Shown: positions 8,376 through 17,086 of the stretch, one piece after another | Layout: each line of letters opens with the position of its first letter | Position numbering within the stretch: position 1 is the stretch's first letter | Origin: 2-12-FULL-60-19 sp041483675 | GTDB lineage: Bacteria; Desulfobacterota; Binatia; UBA9968 | Reading direction: 5' to 3' | DNA: 64,000 nucleotides | NCBI GenBank assembly: GCA_041483675.1 | Contig: JBGPGE010000004.1 | Coordinates: forward strand, 19,109-83,108 | The notes under the pieces: generated by a model | Told to the model about the DNA's origin: nothing | The model's database searches: none | The model's input: the letters and a program-made list of their open reading frames with translations, nothing else | Position numbers and translations under genes: made by a program

Positions 8376-9833
8376 ATGAATCTGCTCGCGCGCGCTCCGA
8401 CGGACACTCGCACCGACTGGCTGCTCCTGATCAACGCCATGCTCGGGAATTTTGTCGCCGGGTTGTCGACCAGAATCTTTATGATCTCTCTGCCCACGCT
8501 GGCCGCCGGCCTGGGCACGGATATCCGGGGGATCGCCTGGGCGCTCATCTCTTTTCAGCTTGCGGCGATCAGCTTTTCGATCGTCTTCGGCCGGCTGGGA
8601 GACATCTACGGCAGGCAAAAAATTTACGGCCTCGGCTTCGTGACCCTTACGCTCGCCTCGCTGCTCTGCGGCCTCTCCCAGACGATTCTGCAGCTCATCC
8701 TGTTCCGCTTTGTCCAGGGCGTGGGCTCCGCCATGACGCAGTCGGCCGGCCGCGCCCTGGCGATGGACGCCGTCCCGGAAGGACGGGCGGGCAAGGCGCA
8801 GGGAATCATGACGATGGCGTTTCACTCCGGGTTTTTCATCGGCCCTCCGCTCGGCGGTCTGATGATCGACTACGTGCACTGGCGCGCCATTTTCTTCCTG
8901 ATCTTTGGTTTCGGCCTGGCGGGCCTTGCGCTGAGCGCCGTGAGGCTCAAGAGGCAATCAAGTTCGCCGGCTGCCGCCGGCGGGGCTTCGGTCGATTACG
9001 CGGGCGCGGGCCTGCTCATCACGCTCACGTCGCTGTTGACGTTGCTGCTGGACCACAAAGCAGCGGAGTTGATCGGTATCGCGAGAAAGGATGTATTGCT
9101 CCTGGCGTTCGGCGCGGCGTTGTGGGCGTTTTTGGCGCATGAGAAGCGGGCGCCGAGCCCGATGGTCCATTTGCCGCTGTTCGGAATAAAGATGTTCGCG
9201 TACAGCGTGATCAGTCTGCTCGCGCTTTCGATTACCCGCGGCCTGGTCGGCTTCTTGCTGCCGTTTTATCTCCAAGACGTTCTTCAACTCTCGCCGTCGT
9301 ACATGGGCCTTATCTTCCTCGCGCCGCCGATCTTCACCGTGAGCTTATCCGCTTTGGGCGGCCATATGGCGGACAGGGTCGGCCCTCGAATACCGACGAC
9401 AATCGGCGTGCTGGCCTCTCTCGCCGCGGTTCTGATCGGCGCGGTCTTGAGGGTGGATTCTCATTGGCTCTTGCCGACCGCGATGCTCGGACTTACGGGC
9501 ATCGGCACCGCTTTTTTCAACTCCGCCAACCAGGCGGCGATTCTCGGCTCCGCGCCGAAGGAGCATCGGGGAATGGCCAACGGGATGGTGCACACGGGTT
9601 TCGAGCTGGGGCATATGCTGGGCGTGTCGTTCGGCGGGCTTCTGTTGGCGCTCGCCTTCGGGTATTATTCCGGCACGCCGGGCGCGGCGCCAAGCGCGGA
9701 AAATGCGCCGGCGTTTGTTTCGTCGATGAACGCGAGTTACATCGCGGCGAGCGCGATCACTCTCGTGGCGTTGTTCACTTCGCTCATGCGCGGGAGCGGG
9801 ATGATACGCGCCGCGGAAGGAAAGGGGCATTGA
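8376..9833 (+). CDS. MFS drug-efflux type transporter (DHA2-like)
   Basis: 485 residues from ATG at 8376; the open frame extends upstream to 8310 and ATG at 8346 is an alternative. The hydrophobic profile suggests 12-14 helices. MFS motif A is GRLGDIYGRQKI after helix 2, and the antiporter motif C is present as GFFIGPPLGGLMID in helix 5. Motif C marks proton-drug antiporters, so export is the likely role. It stands alone, divergent from the glycan operon with about 175 bases between starts. Confidence 0.88.
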   Translation: MNLLARAPTDTRTDWLLLINAMLGNFVAGLSTRIFMISLPTLAAGLGTDIRGIAWALISFQLAAISFSIVFGRLGDIYGRQKIYGLGFVTLTLASLLCGLSQTILQLILFRFVQGVGSAMTQSAGRALAMDAVPEGRAGKAQGIMTMAFHSGFFIGPPLGGLMIDYVHWRAIFFLIFGFGLAGLALSAVRLKRQSSSPAAAGGASVDYAGAGLLITLTSLLTLLLDHKAAELIGIARKDVLLLAFGAALWAFLAHEKRAPSPMVHLPLFGIKMFAYSVISLLALSITRGLVGFLLPFYLQDVLQLSPSYMGLIFLAPPIFTVSLSALGGHMADRVGPRIPTTIGVLASLAAVLIGAVLRVDSHWLLPTAMLGLTGIGTAFFNSANQAAILGSAPKEHRGMANGMVHTGFELGHMLGVSFGGLLLALAFGYYSGTPGAAPSAENAPAFVSSMNASYIAASAITLVALFTSLMRGSGMIRAAEGKGH

Positions 9834-10056
9834 GATGGAGCGAGGAATGCCGGGGGTTCGCAGTGTTCGGCGACCTCGGGGCAGGCCCTTCCGGTCGACG
9901 GCAATAGGGCGCTGGTTTTTTCGAATCTTTGCGGTCGGTGCCGTCGCCCTTCAGGGCCTGTCCCTCGGCCGCCGGGAAACACTGCGTCCCTGTTCATTCA
10001 GGTTACTGGGATAGAGCTTTGCTTGCAGGAAAGAATTAGGAAAAGGAGACCGTTTT

Positions 10057-10806
10057 ATGAAATTAGAAAATAAGGTGGCCGTGGTGACCGGGGCGGGACG
10101 CAATATCGGCGAGGAGATCGTCAAGATATTTGCGGAGGAGGGGGCGCGCGTCGCGATTGTGGATTTGGACAAAGGGCGGGGCGAGAAGGTGGCGGCCGAA
10201 GTGAACGCCGCTCATCCAGGCTGCGCGATGGCATTGGTATGCGATGTCTCCTCGGCGGCGGATGTTGAAAAGATGGTCGGCGCGGTTACGCAGAAGTGGG
10301 GCGGCGGCATCGATATTTTGGTCAACAACGCGGCCTGGACCGACCGCAAGAATATTTTAGACCTGACCGAGCAGGAGTGGGACAGGGTGATGAACGTGAC
10401 GCTCAAGAGCGTCTTTCTCTGCACCAAGTTTATCGCCCGCGTCATGGTGGACGAGAAGCGCAAAGGGCGCATCATCAATATCGCTTCGACCTCCGGCTAT
10501 ACGGGCCGGCCCGATGCCACCGCCTACACGGCGGCCAAGGGCGGAGTGTTGAATCTGACACGCTCGCTGGCGATCCAGCTCGCGCCTTATGGGATACGCG
10601 TCAACTCGGTCACGCCCAACCGCATCGGCTCGCCCGTGGGCGAGGACGTGGTGCCGGAGAACCGCTACGTCAAGAATCTCGCCGGGCGCCGAGGGACGCC
10701 GAGGGACGTGGCGCAGGCGGTGCTGTTTATGTGTGGGGACGAATCCGACTTCATCACTGCCGCCGATCTCCTGGTGGACGGCGGCGCGATGGCCGGGAGA
10801 ATATAA
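10057..10806 (+). CDS. short-chain dehydrogenase/reductase (SDR, classical)
   Basis: 249 residues, typical for classical SDRs. A good ribosome site (AAAGGAGA) precedes the ATG. The cofactor motif is TGAGRNIGEE (residues 11-20). The acidic residue after beta-2 (VDLD, about 36-38) points to NAD rather than NADP. NNAAWTDRKN (90-99), catalytic S144, Y157 and K161 (AYTAAKGG) are all present. C-terminal ADLLVDGGAM is the usual SDR ending. It probably oxidises a small alcohol. No operon partner: 223 bases upstream and 271 bases downstream hold no gene. Confidence 0.92.
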   Translation: MKLENKVAVVTGAGRNIGEEIVKIFAEEGARVAIVDLDKGRGEKVAAEVNAAHPGCAMALVCDVSSAADVEKMVGAVTQKWGGGIDILVNNAAWTDRKNILDLTEQEWDRVMNVTLKSVFLCTKFIARVMVDEKRKGRIINIASTSGYTGRPDATAYTAAKGGVLNLTRSLAIQLAPYGIRVNSVTPNRIGSPVGEDVVPENRYVKNLAGRRGTPRDVAQAVLFMCGDESDFITAADLLVDGGAMAGRI

Positions 10807-10861
10807 AATGGCCGGTTCGTTAGGGACGGAGGCCGCTCCCTTTCGGATGCGGAGAGGGGTC

Positions 10862-11007
10862 GTCACTCCCGCGGAAGCGGGAGGGTGGAGTCTCACCCCC
10901 TCTTTGTCTCCCCCTTAGCAAGGGGGAGATTTAGTAGGGGTCCTGGATTCCCGTTTCGGCCTGAGGCTGATCCGTCCGAAGCCCAGTGGCGGATTCACGG
11001 GAATGAC
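10862..11007 (+). repeat. composite palindromic repeat, copy 1
   Basis: Three units occur in order: GTCACTCCCGCGGAAGCGGG, the 9-bp-stem hairpin CTCCCCCTT-AGCA-AGGGGGAG, and GGATTCCCGTTTC with its partner CACGGGAATGAC. The same three units recur in the same order at 16917-17019. Copy 1 carries about 40 extra bases inside the last unit. The 271-base gap 10807-11077 holds nothing else. Confidence 0.8.
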
Positions 11008-11077
11008 GCGAGAGGGGCAAGCCCGTCACAACTGCGCGGCCTTCAAGCGACATACTCGAATCCGCCTACTGAAGTGT

Positions 11078-12328
11078 TTACCGCTTTTTTTCTTTCACGA
11101 ACATCAGCAGGATCATTCCCGCGACGTATGAGCAGGCGGCGACGTAGAAGGCGGGGGCGAAGCCGTAGCGGTCCATGATGTAGCCGGTGACGAGGGTCCA
11201 GATGGGCGCGGAGATGAAGCCGACGAAAAAGTAGATGGAAAAGGCGGCGTCCGCCAGCTCTTCCGAGGCAAAGTCGGCGATCATCGCCTGGGTGAGCGAG
11301 CCGCGCGCGTTGACGACGGCGCCGTAGAGAAGCAGGTTGACGAAGAACAGGGCGTCCAGCCCCGTGTGATGTGGGAGCCACACGGTCATGATCGCGGACA
11401 GCGCCAGCGTGATCTGCACGATGAAGGAGCGCTTCCAGTATCTATCCGACAACCAGCCGATCGTCAGCGGCCCCACCAGCGCCGCGCCTTGCAGCGCCGT
11501 CAACAGCAGGCCGCCGCTCGAAGCCGAGACCGAAAACTGCTCCATGAAAAAAGGCACCAGGTACGTTGCGTTGACGCCGGTGCCGCGCCCCGCCGCGCCG
11601 ACCATCAAGATCAGAGAGGTCAGCATGAGGTTGCGGTCCTTCAAGCATTTGACATAGGCGCTCAGGCCGGCCTGGGCTTTGGTTTTTTTGCTTTCCAGTC
11701 CGCCTTGAGGGCCCCGATCGCGAAGGAAGAAAAGGGCGAGGCCAAACAGCATTCCAGGAATGCCGAAAATGACGAACACCCAGCGCCAGCCCATGTAGAG
11801 TAGGAGAAACGATGCGAGCGCCGGGGCGACGAAGGAGCCCGCGTTGCCCGCGGTATAGTGGAAGGTAAGCGCCCAGCCGCGCGCCTTGGGATAGTAGCGC
11901 GAAAGCAGGCTCGATCCCGTGGGGTGCTGCGGGCTGGAGCCGACGGAGGAGACGACGCGCATGAATATGAGTTGGGGGTAATTTCCAACCAGCGAGTGGA
12001 GGATAGTGGACAGGCCCAACACCACATTGCCCAGTCCGAGCATCGTCGTGCGCTTGAACATGCCGGCCAGCAGGCCGTAGACCACCTGGAGCCCGTTGCC
12101 GGTCAGGCTGGAGACGGCCGAGAGGACGCCCAACTGGAGAAAACCGAAGCCCAGGTCCCGCATCATCACCGGGAAGAGGACCGAGGTGAAGCTCGACTGT
12201 AGATGATTGAGCGCGTGGCAGAAGCTGATGAGTCCGATGGCAAACCGCTTCTCGGTCGCGCCCGCTTCCGCCTCTGTTTCGCCCTGCGCGTCGATGGGGA
12301 TGGCTTCGGCTTTTTGCGTGTCGTTCAT
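11078..12328 (-). CDS. MFS transporter, fosmidomycin-resistance (FSR)-like
   Basis: 416 residues and about twelve helices, with a hydrophilic Glu-rich N-terminal tail (residues 1-30) and a Lys-rich end (FVKEKKR). The stretch SSVGSSPQHPTGSSLLSRYY in the fifth-helix region resembles FSR-family members, and GWLSDRYWKRSF is a motif A variant in the second half. Substrate is unknown. It is convergent with the SDR and divergent from the ABC importer (165 bases apart). It could serve the same substrate as that importer, but nothing in the sequence proves this. Confidence 0.85.
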   Translation of the reverse strand: MNDTQKAEAIPIDAQGETEAEAGATEKRFAIGLISFCHALNHLQSSFTSVLFPVMMRDLGFGFLQLGVLSAVSSLTGNGLQVVYGLLAGMFKRTTMLGLGNVVLGLSTILHSLVGNYPQLIFMRVVSSVGSSPQHPTGSSLLSRYYPKARGWALTFHYTAGNAGSFVAPALASFLLLYMGWRWVFVIFGIPGMLFGLALFFLRDRGPQGGLESKKTKAQAGLSAYVKCLKDRNLMLTSLILMVGAAGRGTGVNATYLVPFFMEQFSVSASSGGLLLTALQGAALVGPLTIGWLSDRYWKRSFIVQITLALSAIMTVWLPHHTGLDALFFVNLLLYGAVVNARGSLTQAMIADFASEELADAAFSIYFFVGFISAPIWTLVTGYIMDRYGFAPAFYVAACSYVAGMILLMFVKEKKR

Positions 12329-12493
12329 CGCTGTACCGCTTTCCGCTTAGCCTCTTTTTATCGCCCGGACTCGATGGAAGTCAACGTCTTGAGCCAATCC
12401 GCGCAAAAAAGTTTCCTCTTGACGATCTTCGCGTAAGCCGTTAGCGTTGGGGGCAAAATACCGTCCGGCGTCGTCGCCGAAGGAGGACTTCGT

Positions 12494-13456
12494 ATGGCCA
12501 TCACGCGGCGCAATTTTGTAGTCAAGGTTGCCCTGGGGGTCGCGGCTCTGCCTTTCCTGGGCAAGAGCGCTCTGGCTCAAACCAAAGGGAAAGTCGGCTA
12601 CATGAAGATCGCGGATGACGCTCCCTTCTTCATGGCGTTGGAAAAGGGGTTGTTTAAGAACCAGGGGCTAGAGCTTGAGATCGTTCCCATGGCGGGAGGG
12701 GCGGTGATCCTGCCCGGGGTCGCTTCGGGGGACCTGCAGGTCGGCTTTTCGAATGTGATTTCGCTCTATCAGGCCTACTTGCAGGGCTTTGATTTCAAAA
12801 TAATCTGCGGCGGCGCCACCAACATCAAGGGAACCAACGACACCCACGCGCTCCAGGTGCTGAAGGATTCGCCGATTAAGAGCGCCAGAGATCTCGAAGG
12901 AAAGACGATCGCCGTCAACACCTTGAACAACATCGTTCACCTCATGGCGCTCGCGTGGCTCGAAAAGAGCGGCGCGAACCCGTCCAAGGTGAAGTTCGTC
13001 GAAATCCCTTTCCCGCAAATGGAAGCGGCGCTGGTCTCCGGCAGGGTCGAGGCGATCAGCGCGCAGGAGCCGTTCGTGGCCGCGTCCGTCAGCAAAGGGG
13101 TGACTCGCGTGCTGGCGCACCCATGGAGCGAGGCGGCGCCGAAGTTCCTCATCGGCACTTGGTTCGCCTCTGAAAAGTGGATTCAGAAAAACAAAGAGAC
13201 GGCGCGCAGCTTTGTCCAAGGCATGAATCAAGCGATCGATGCCGTCAACGCCGATAGCGAGGGGGCAAGAAACCTTATGCCCAAATGGACGGGTTTGAGC
13301 CCCGATCTGGTCAAGCAGGTCGCCATGCCGCTATTCGAGAAGGGCGTGTCCGAGAAGGACCTCCAGGTGACCATCGACCTGACATACAAGCACAAGTTGA
13401 TCGATCGCGCTTTCAAGGCGGCGGAGATCATCAGCGATCTTGCCCCGAAGGGGTAG
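12494..13456 (+). CDS. ABC importer substrate-binding protein, NMT1/TauA/SsuA type, Tat-exported
   Basis: 320 residues. The N-terminus MAITRRNFVVKVALGVAALP is a twin-arginine signal with a probable cleavage after SALAQ near residue 30. The mature part starts KVGYMKIADDAPFFMALEKG and has the two-lobed NMT1/SsuA profile, with AGGAVILPGVASGDLQVG and ISAQEPFVAA. It captures a small organic substrate in the periplasm for the permeases coded next. GGAGGA-like ribosome site and ATG at 12494. First gene of a four-gene importer operon. The ligand cannot be named: the family covers sulfonates, nitrate, pyrimidine precursors and aromatic acids. Confidence 0.9.
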   Translation: MAITRRNFVVKVALGVAALPFLGKSALAQTKGKVGYMKIADDAPFFMALEKGLFKNQGLELEIVPMAGGAVILPGVASGDLQVGFSNVISLYQAYLQGFDFKIICGGATNIKGTNDTHALQVLKDSPIKSARDLEGKTIAVNTLNNIVHLMALAWLEKSGANPSKVKFVEIPFPQMEAALVSGRVEAISAQEPFVAASVSKGVTRVLAHPWSEAAPKFLIGTWFASEKWIQKNKETARSFVQGMNQAIDAVNADSEGARNLMPKWTGLSPDLVKQVAMPLFEKGVSEKDLQVTIDLTYKHKLIDRAFKAAEIISDLAPKG

Positions 13457-13506
13457 CTGACATGCCCATGAGGCGTGAAGGGTGAAAGGTGCGGTCTCAC
13501 CTTTCT

Positions 13507-14283
13507 ATGGCCATTCTCGAAGTAGAAGCTCTTTCCAAGAGTTATCGCCAGGCGGGTGGGGAATCGACGCCGGCGATTCAAGAAATTTCATTTCAAGTCG
13601 ATCAGGGAGAGTTCGTCTCGCTCGTCGGCCCTTCCGGCTGCGGCAAGACGACGCTGCTCATGTGCCTGGCGGGGCTGCTCGCGCCGAGCGGCGGCCGGGT
13701 GGTCGTTAATGGGAAAAAAGTCGATGGCCCGCCGCCGAATCTCGTGCTGGTTTTCCAGGAATACAACCGCTCCCTGTTTGCCTGGCGCACGGTGCTCGGC
13801 AACGTGCTGTTCGGTCTTGAGGCCAAGAAAAATTCTTCGCGGGATACGGAGAAAAAAGCCAAACATCTTCTCGGTCTGGTCGGCCTGGAAGGCTTTGAGC
13901 GGCACTATCCCTGGGAGCTTTCGGGGGGAATGCAACAGCGGGTCGCCATCGCCCGCGCGCTCGCCTATGAGCCGGAGGTGCTCCTGATGGACGAGCCTTT
14001 TGGCTCGGTGGACGCGATGACGCGGCTCGAGCTGGAGGACAGCCTGCTCAAGCTGTGGAAGGAACTCAAAACAACCATTCTGTTCGTCACGCACGATATC
14101 GAAGAGGCGATCTATCTCTCGGACAGAATCCAGGTGCTGGGCCGCCGGCCCTCTCGCGTGATCGGTGGCGTGGCGGTCCCTCTCAGCCGCCCACGGGATC
14201 AACTCGCGACGCGAGCGGACGGGCGATTTATGGAACTCAGAAACGAAATCTACCGGCAGATCTCGGGAGATGGGGTATCGTGA
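13507..14283 (+). CDS. ABC importer ATP-binding protein, SsuB/TauB type
   Basis: 258 residues from ATG at 13507 (MAILEVEALSKSY); ATG-like codons six residues upstream are less likely. Walker A is GPSGCGKTT (41-49), the Q-loop is VFQEYN, the ABC signature is LSGGMQQR, Walker B is VLLMDEPFGSVDAMTR, and the H-loop is VTHDIEEA. It drives the two permeases downstream. Its stop overlaps the GTG of the first permease (GTGA), so translation is coupled. Confidence 0.95.
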   Translation: MAILEVEALSKSYRQAGGESTPAIQEISFQVDQGEFVSLVGPSGCGKTTLLMCLAGLLAPSGGRVVVNGKKVDGPPPNLVLVFQEYNRSLFAWRTVLGNVLFGLEAKKNSSRDTEKKAKHLLGLVGLEGFERHYPWELSGGMQQRVAIARALAYEPEVLLMDEPFGSVDAMTRLELEDSLLKLWKELKTTILFVTHDIEEAIYLSDRIQVLGRRPSRVIGGVAVPLSRPRDQLATRADGRFMELRNEIYRQISGDGVS

Positions 14284-15059
14284 GTTTGTCGAGGCGGATC
14301 AACGCGCCGGGCCTGGCGACTTTCGCCGTCCTCATCCTTTTGTGGGAAGTCTCGACGCGCCTCGATCCGGTCATGGGAGCTTATCTTCCGCCGGTGAGCC
14401 GCATCCTGCAATCGCTCTTCCAACTGGCGCTGTCGCGCGAGCTTTTCGCGCATCTCACCGTTACGCTGGGACGCTTTCTCGCCGGTTATATTCTCGCGGC
14501 GGTCATCGCCGTCGCCCTGGGAATTATTCTCGGCTATTTCAGGCGCGCGTATAATTTGTGCGAGATCGTCATCGAGCTTCTCCGCCCGATGCCTTCCGTC
14601 GCGATCATCCCGGTTGCGATCCTCATGCTCGGCATCGGCAATGCGACCATCGTTGCTGTCACGGTCTATGCCTCCGCGTGGCCCATTCTCATCAACACCA
14701 TCGACGGCGTGAGAAACATCGACCGGACGCTGCTCGACACCGGCAGGACTTTCGGCCTCGGCCGCTGGAGAATTCTGCGCGCCATCGCTCTGCCGGCGGC
14801 GTTGCCTTACATCGTGACCGGGCTCAGAGTGAGCCTCTCCGTCGCGTTGATCCTCGTAACGACGGGCGAGATGGTGGTCGGCTCGAGCGGCCTGGGATTT
14901 TTCATCTTGGACGAGGAGCGGTCGCTCAGGACGAGCAACATGTACGCCGGGATCGCGCTGGTTTCCCTGCTGGGATACGCGCTCAACCGCCTGTTCGTGT
15001 GGCTCGACGCGACCGCGATGAAATGGCATCGCGGGATGACGGCGAGGGAAACGCTGTGA
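14280..15059 (+). CDS. ABC importer permease 1, SsuC/TauC type
   Basis: 259 residues starting at GTG 14280, which overlaps the ATPase stop by 4 bases. The same frame is open upstream but lies inside the ATPase gene. About six helices are visible. The EAA loop that touches the ATPase is ARTFGLGRWRILRAIALPAALP-like: here TGRTFGLGRWRILRAIALPA, followed by PYIVTGLRVSLSVALI. The final helix and GMTARETL end the protein. It pairs with the next permease, whose sequence is clearly different, so the transporter is probably a heterodimer. Confidence 0.93.
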   Translation: MSLSRRINAPGLATFAVLILLWEVSTRLDPVMGAYLPPVSRILQSLFQLALSRELFAHLTVTLGRFLAGYILAAVIAVALGIILGYFRRAYNLCEIVIELLRPMPSVAIIPVAILMLGIGNATIVAVTVYASAWPILINTIDGVRNIDRTLLDTGRTFGLGRWRILRAIALPAALPYIVTGLRVSLSVALILVTTGEMVVGSSGLGFFILDEERSLRTSNMYAGIALVSLLGYALNRLFVWLDATAMKWHRGMTARETL

Positions 15060-15832
15060 GCTGGGACTCGGAGTCGAAACTGAACGGCGTCGCAGTGCTG
15101 CTGGGCGTGGTCGCCGCCTGGGAGATCGCGTCACGGGCAGAAGTCGTCAATCCGCTGTTTATTCCTCCGATGACCAAAATCCTTAGGTCGTTTTTCACGC
15201 TCGTCGCCGCGGGCGACATTCCCGCGCAGATTCTAACGAGCATGAAACGGGCGGCGGCGGGTTATCTCCTGGCCGCCGCCGTCTTTATCCCGTTGGGGGT
15301 CGCGCTCGGGCTATTCGAAAAGATTCGGCGCATGCTGGAGATCGCGATCGAGATGGCGCGGCCGATCCCGCCGCCGGTCGTGGTGCCGGTGGCGATGCTG
15401 TTCTTCGGCCTCGGAGACGGGATGAAGATCTTCGTGATTTGCTTCTCGTGCGCCTGGCCGATCCTGCTCAACACGCTCGACGGCGTGAAGAACGTCGATC
15501 GGGTTTTGATTTACACGGCGCGCACTTTCGGCCTGTCCCGCGGCAAGCTCATCGCGCGGGTGATTCTACCCGCGGCTTCGCCGCAGATCGCGACGGGCTT
15601 GAGAATCTCGCTCGGGATCACGTTGATCCTGGTGGTGATCTCGGAGATGGCGGGGCGCAGCGATGGGATCGGTTATTTCCTTCTCGCCTCGCAGCGCCGC
15701 TTCAAGGTCGATCAAATGTACGCCGGCATGCTGTCGCTGGCGCTGCTCGGATATCTGCTCAATCTACTGTTCCTGGCGGCGACCAACACGCTGCTCTCCT
15801 GGCATCGGGGGATGCTCGGCGCGGAGAGATAA
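15056..15832 (+). CDS. ABC importer permease 2, SsuC/TauC type
   Basis: 258 residues from GTG 15056, overlapping the previous stop (GTGA). The frame is open further upstream but that part is a shadow of permease 1. Six helices and the EAA loop ARTFGLSRGKLIARVILPAA are visible. It shares layout with permease 1 but few identical positions outside the loop. Two different permease genes are unusual in this family, where one gene normally makes a homodimer. It ends 4 bases before the convergent hydrolase gene. Confidence 0.93.
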   Translation: MSWDSESKLNGVAVLLGVVAAWEIASRAEVVNPLFIPPMTKILRSFFTLVAAGDIPAQILTSMKRAAAGYLLAAAVFIPLGVALGLFEKIRRMLEIAIEMARPIPPPVVVPVAMLFFGLGDGMKIFVICFSCAWPILLNTLDGVKNVDRVLIYTARTFGLSRGKLIARVILPAASPQIATGLRISLGITLILVVISEMAGRSDGIGYFLLASQRRFKVDQMYAGMLSLALLGYLLNLLFLAATNTLLSWHRGMLGAER

Positions 15833-15836
15833 AATC

Positions 15837-16748
15837 CTAAACCCGGCTCATCCCGCCGCCGGGAGGAGGCGTCGGCTGGTTTTTCCCCGGCATCCACTCG
15901 GCCTCCTTGCGCGCGCCTAACCCCTTCACGAAGAACTTCGCCCGGCCCATTTTCTCGATCTCGATTTCCAGGACATCGCCGCCGTTGAGCGGGCCGAGTC
16001 CTTCGTGGTAAGTGCCGGTCGCGATCACGTCGCCCGGCTGCAGCTGGACGTATTTAGTGAGCCACGCGATCTGGTCGGGAATCTTGTGCGCCATGAATTT
16101 GGTGTTGTAGTTCTGTCGCGCCTGGCCGTTGACCCAGGATTTCACCACGATGTTATGCGGGTCGGGGATCTCGTCCTTGGTCGTGATCCACGGGCCGCAC
16201 GGGCCGAAAGTGTCCTGTCCCTTGGGAATAAATTGCGTCCGGCGCGTCAGGCCTCGAGCGGAGATATCGAAGAAGGGGACGTAGCCGAAGACGTAGTCCA
16301 TCGCCTTTTTCTCGGTCACGTTCTTCGCCCGCTTGCCCATCACGAACGCGAGCTCCGCTTCGGGCTGATAAACAACGACGGGAGGAATATCGAGTAGCTC
16401 AATCGTCCCTTCGGGGCCGACCAGCTCGGGGGCTTTGTAAAAATACTCGTTTGGCAGCGTGTCCGGGCTGCGGTCAGGGCGATCGACATAGTTGACAAAG
16501 GCCGCCATGCATTTACTCGGCCGGGGAATCGGGACGAGCAGCTTGACGCTCGCGAGCGGCACTCCCTCCTGCTCGGCCACGATGCGCTCGAACCGGCGCC
16601 GGTAGCGGCGAAAGTTTTCGATGATGTCTTCGACGACGCGCTGCGGCCCCTTGGCCTTGCGCGAAGGAATCGCGTCGCTCACGTCCACGACGTGGGTTTC
16701 GTTTTTGAACACGCCGATCCGGTCGTCGTTGAAGCGAAGAATTTTCAT
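15837..16748 (-). CDS. fumarylacetoacetate hydrolase (FAH) family protein
   Basis: 303 residues. The N-terminal 70 residues (MKILRFNDDRIGVFKNETHV) are the small FAH leader domain. The catalytic beta-roll has the metal ligands in EAELAFVMGK (ExE) and in GYVPFFDISARG (D), and GDVIATGTYHEGLG near the end. The family hydrolyses or decarboxylates C-C bonds in beta-diketo acids from aromatic catabolism. It ends tail-to-tail with the ABC importer. The Pro/Gly-rich tail (QPTPPPGGGMSRV) is dispensable-looking. Substrate is not known. Confidence 0.9.
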   Translation of the reverse strand: MKILRFNDDRIGVFKNETHVVDVSDAIPSRKAKGPQRVVEDIIENFRRYRRRFERIVAEQEGVPLASVKLLVPIPRPSKCMAAFVNYVDRPDRSPDTLPNEYFYKAPELVGPEGTIELLDIPPVVVYQPEAELAFVMGKRAKNVTEKKAMDYVFGYVPFFDISARGLTRRTQFIPKGQDTFGPCGPWITTKDEIPDPHNIVVKSWVNGQARQNYNTKFMAHKIPDQIAWLTKYVQLQPGDVIATGTYHEGLGPLNGGDVLEIEIEKMGRAKFFVKGLGARKEAEWMPGKNQPTPPPGGGMSRV

Positions 16749-16916
16749 GCTGTGATCCTCCGATCTGTGAAAAACGCGCTTATCATTGCGTCAAGCCTGC
16801 CTAAAAGTCAAACTTCGACGGGGCCGCCCCATCCGTTCGCTAACTGTCTTCGCGACTCTCTTGCTTTCTTTCAATTGGCCATCTAGTGTCTGATTTCGGC
16901 GATGGTATACACCTCT

Positions 16917-17019
16917 CGTCACTCCCGCGAAAGCGGGAGTCCGTACCCCCTCTTTGTCTCCCCCTTAGCAAGGGGGAGATTTAGTGGGGGTTCTGGATTC
17001 CCGTTTCCACGGGAATGAC
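16917..17019 (+). repeat. composite palindromic repeat, copy 2
   Basis: The same three units as at 10862-11007 occur here without the extra 40 bases: GTCACTCCCGCGAAAGCGGG, CTCCCCCTT-AGCA-AGGGGGAG, and GGATTCCCGTTTCCACGGGA ending in ATGAC. It fills most of the 338-base gap between the FAH gene and the cyclodeaminase gene. No gene was seen in the rest. Confidence 0.85.
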
Positions 17020-17086
17020 TACAAAACGGATTCTTGACTTCTTGTGGAAGTTGACCGTTCAATTCAACGGAGGCTTAGAGGTAATC

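Noticed and set aside
14055..14279. Upstream extensions of the two ABC permease frames
   Set aside because: They lie inside the preceding gene. The GTG codons at 14280 and 15056 overlap the previous stops and begin normal permease N-termini.
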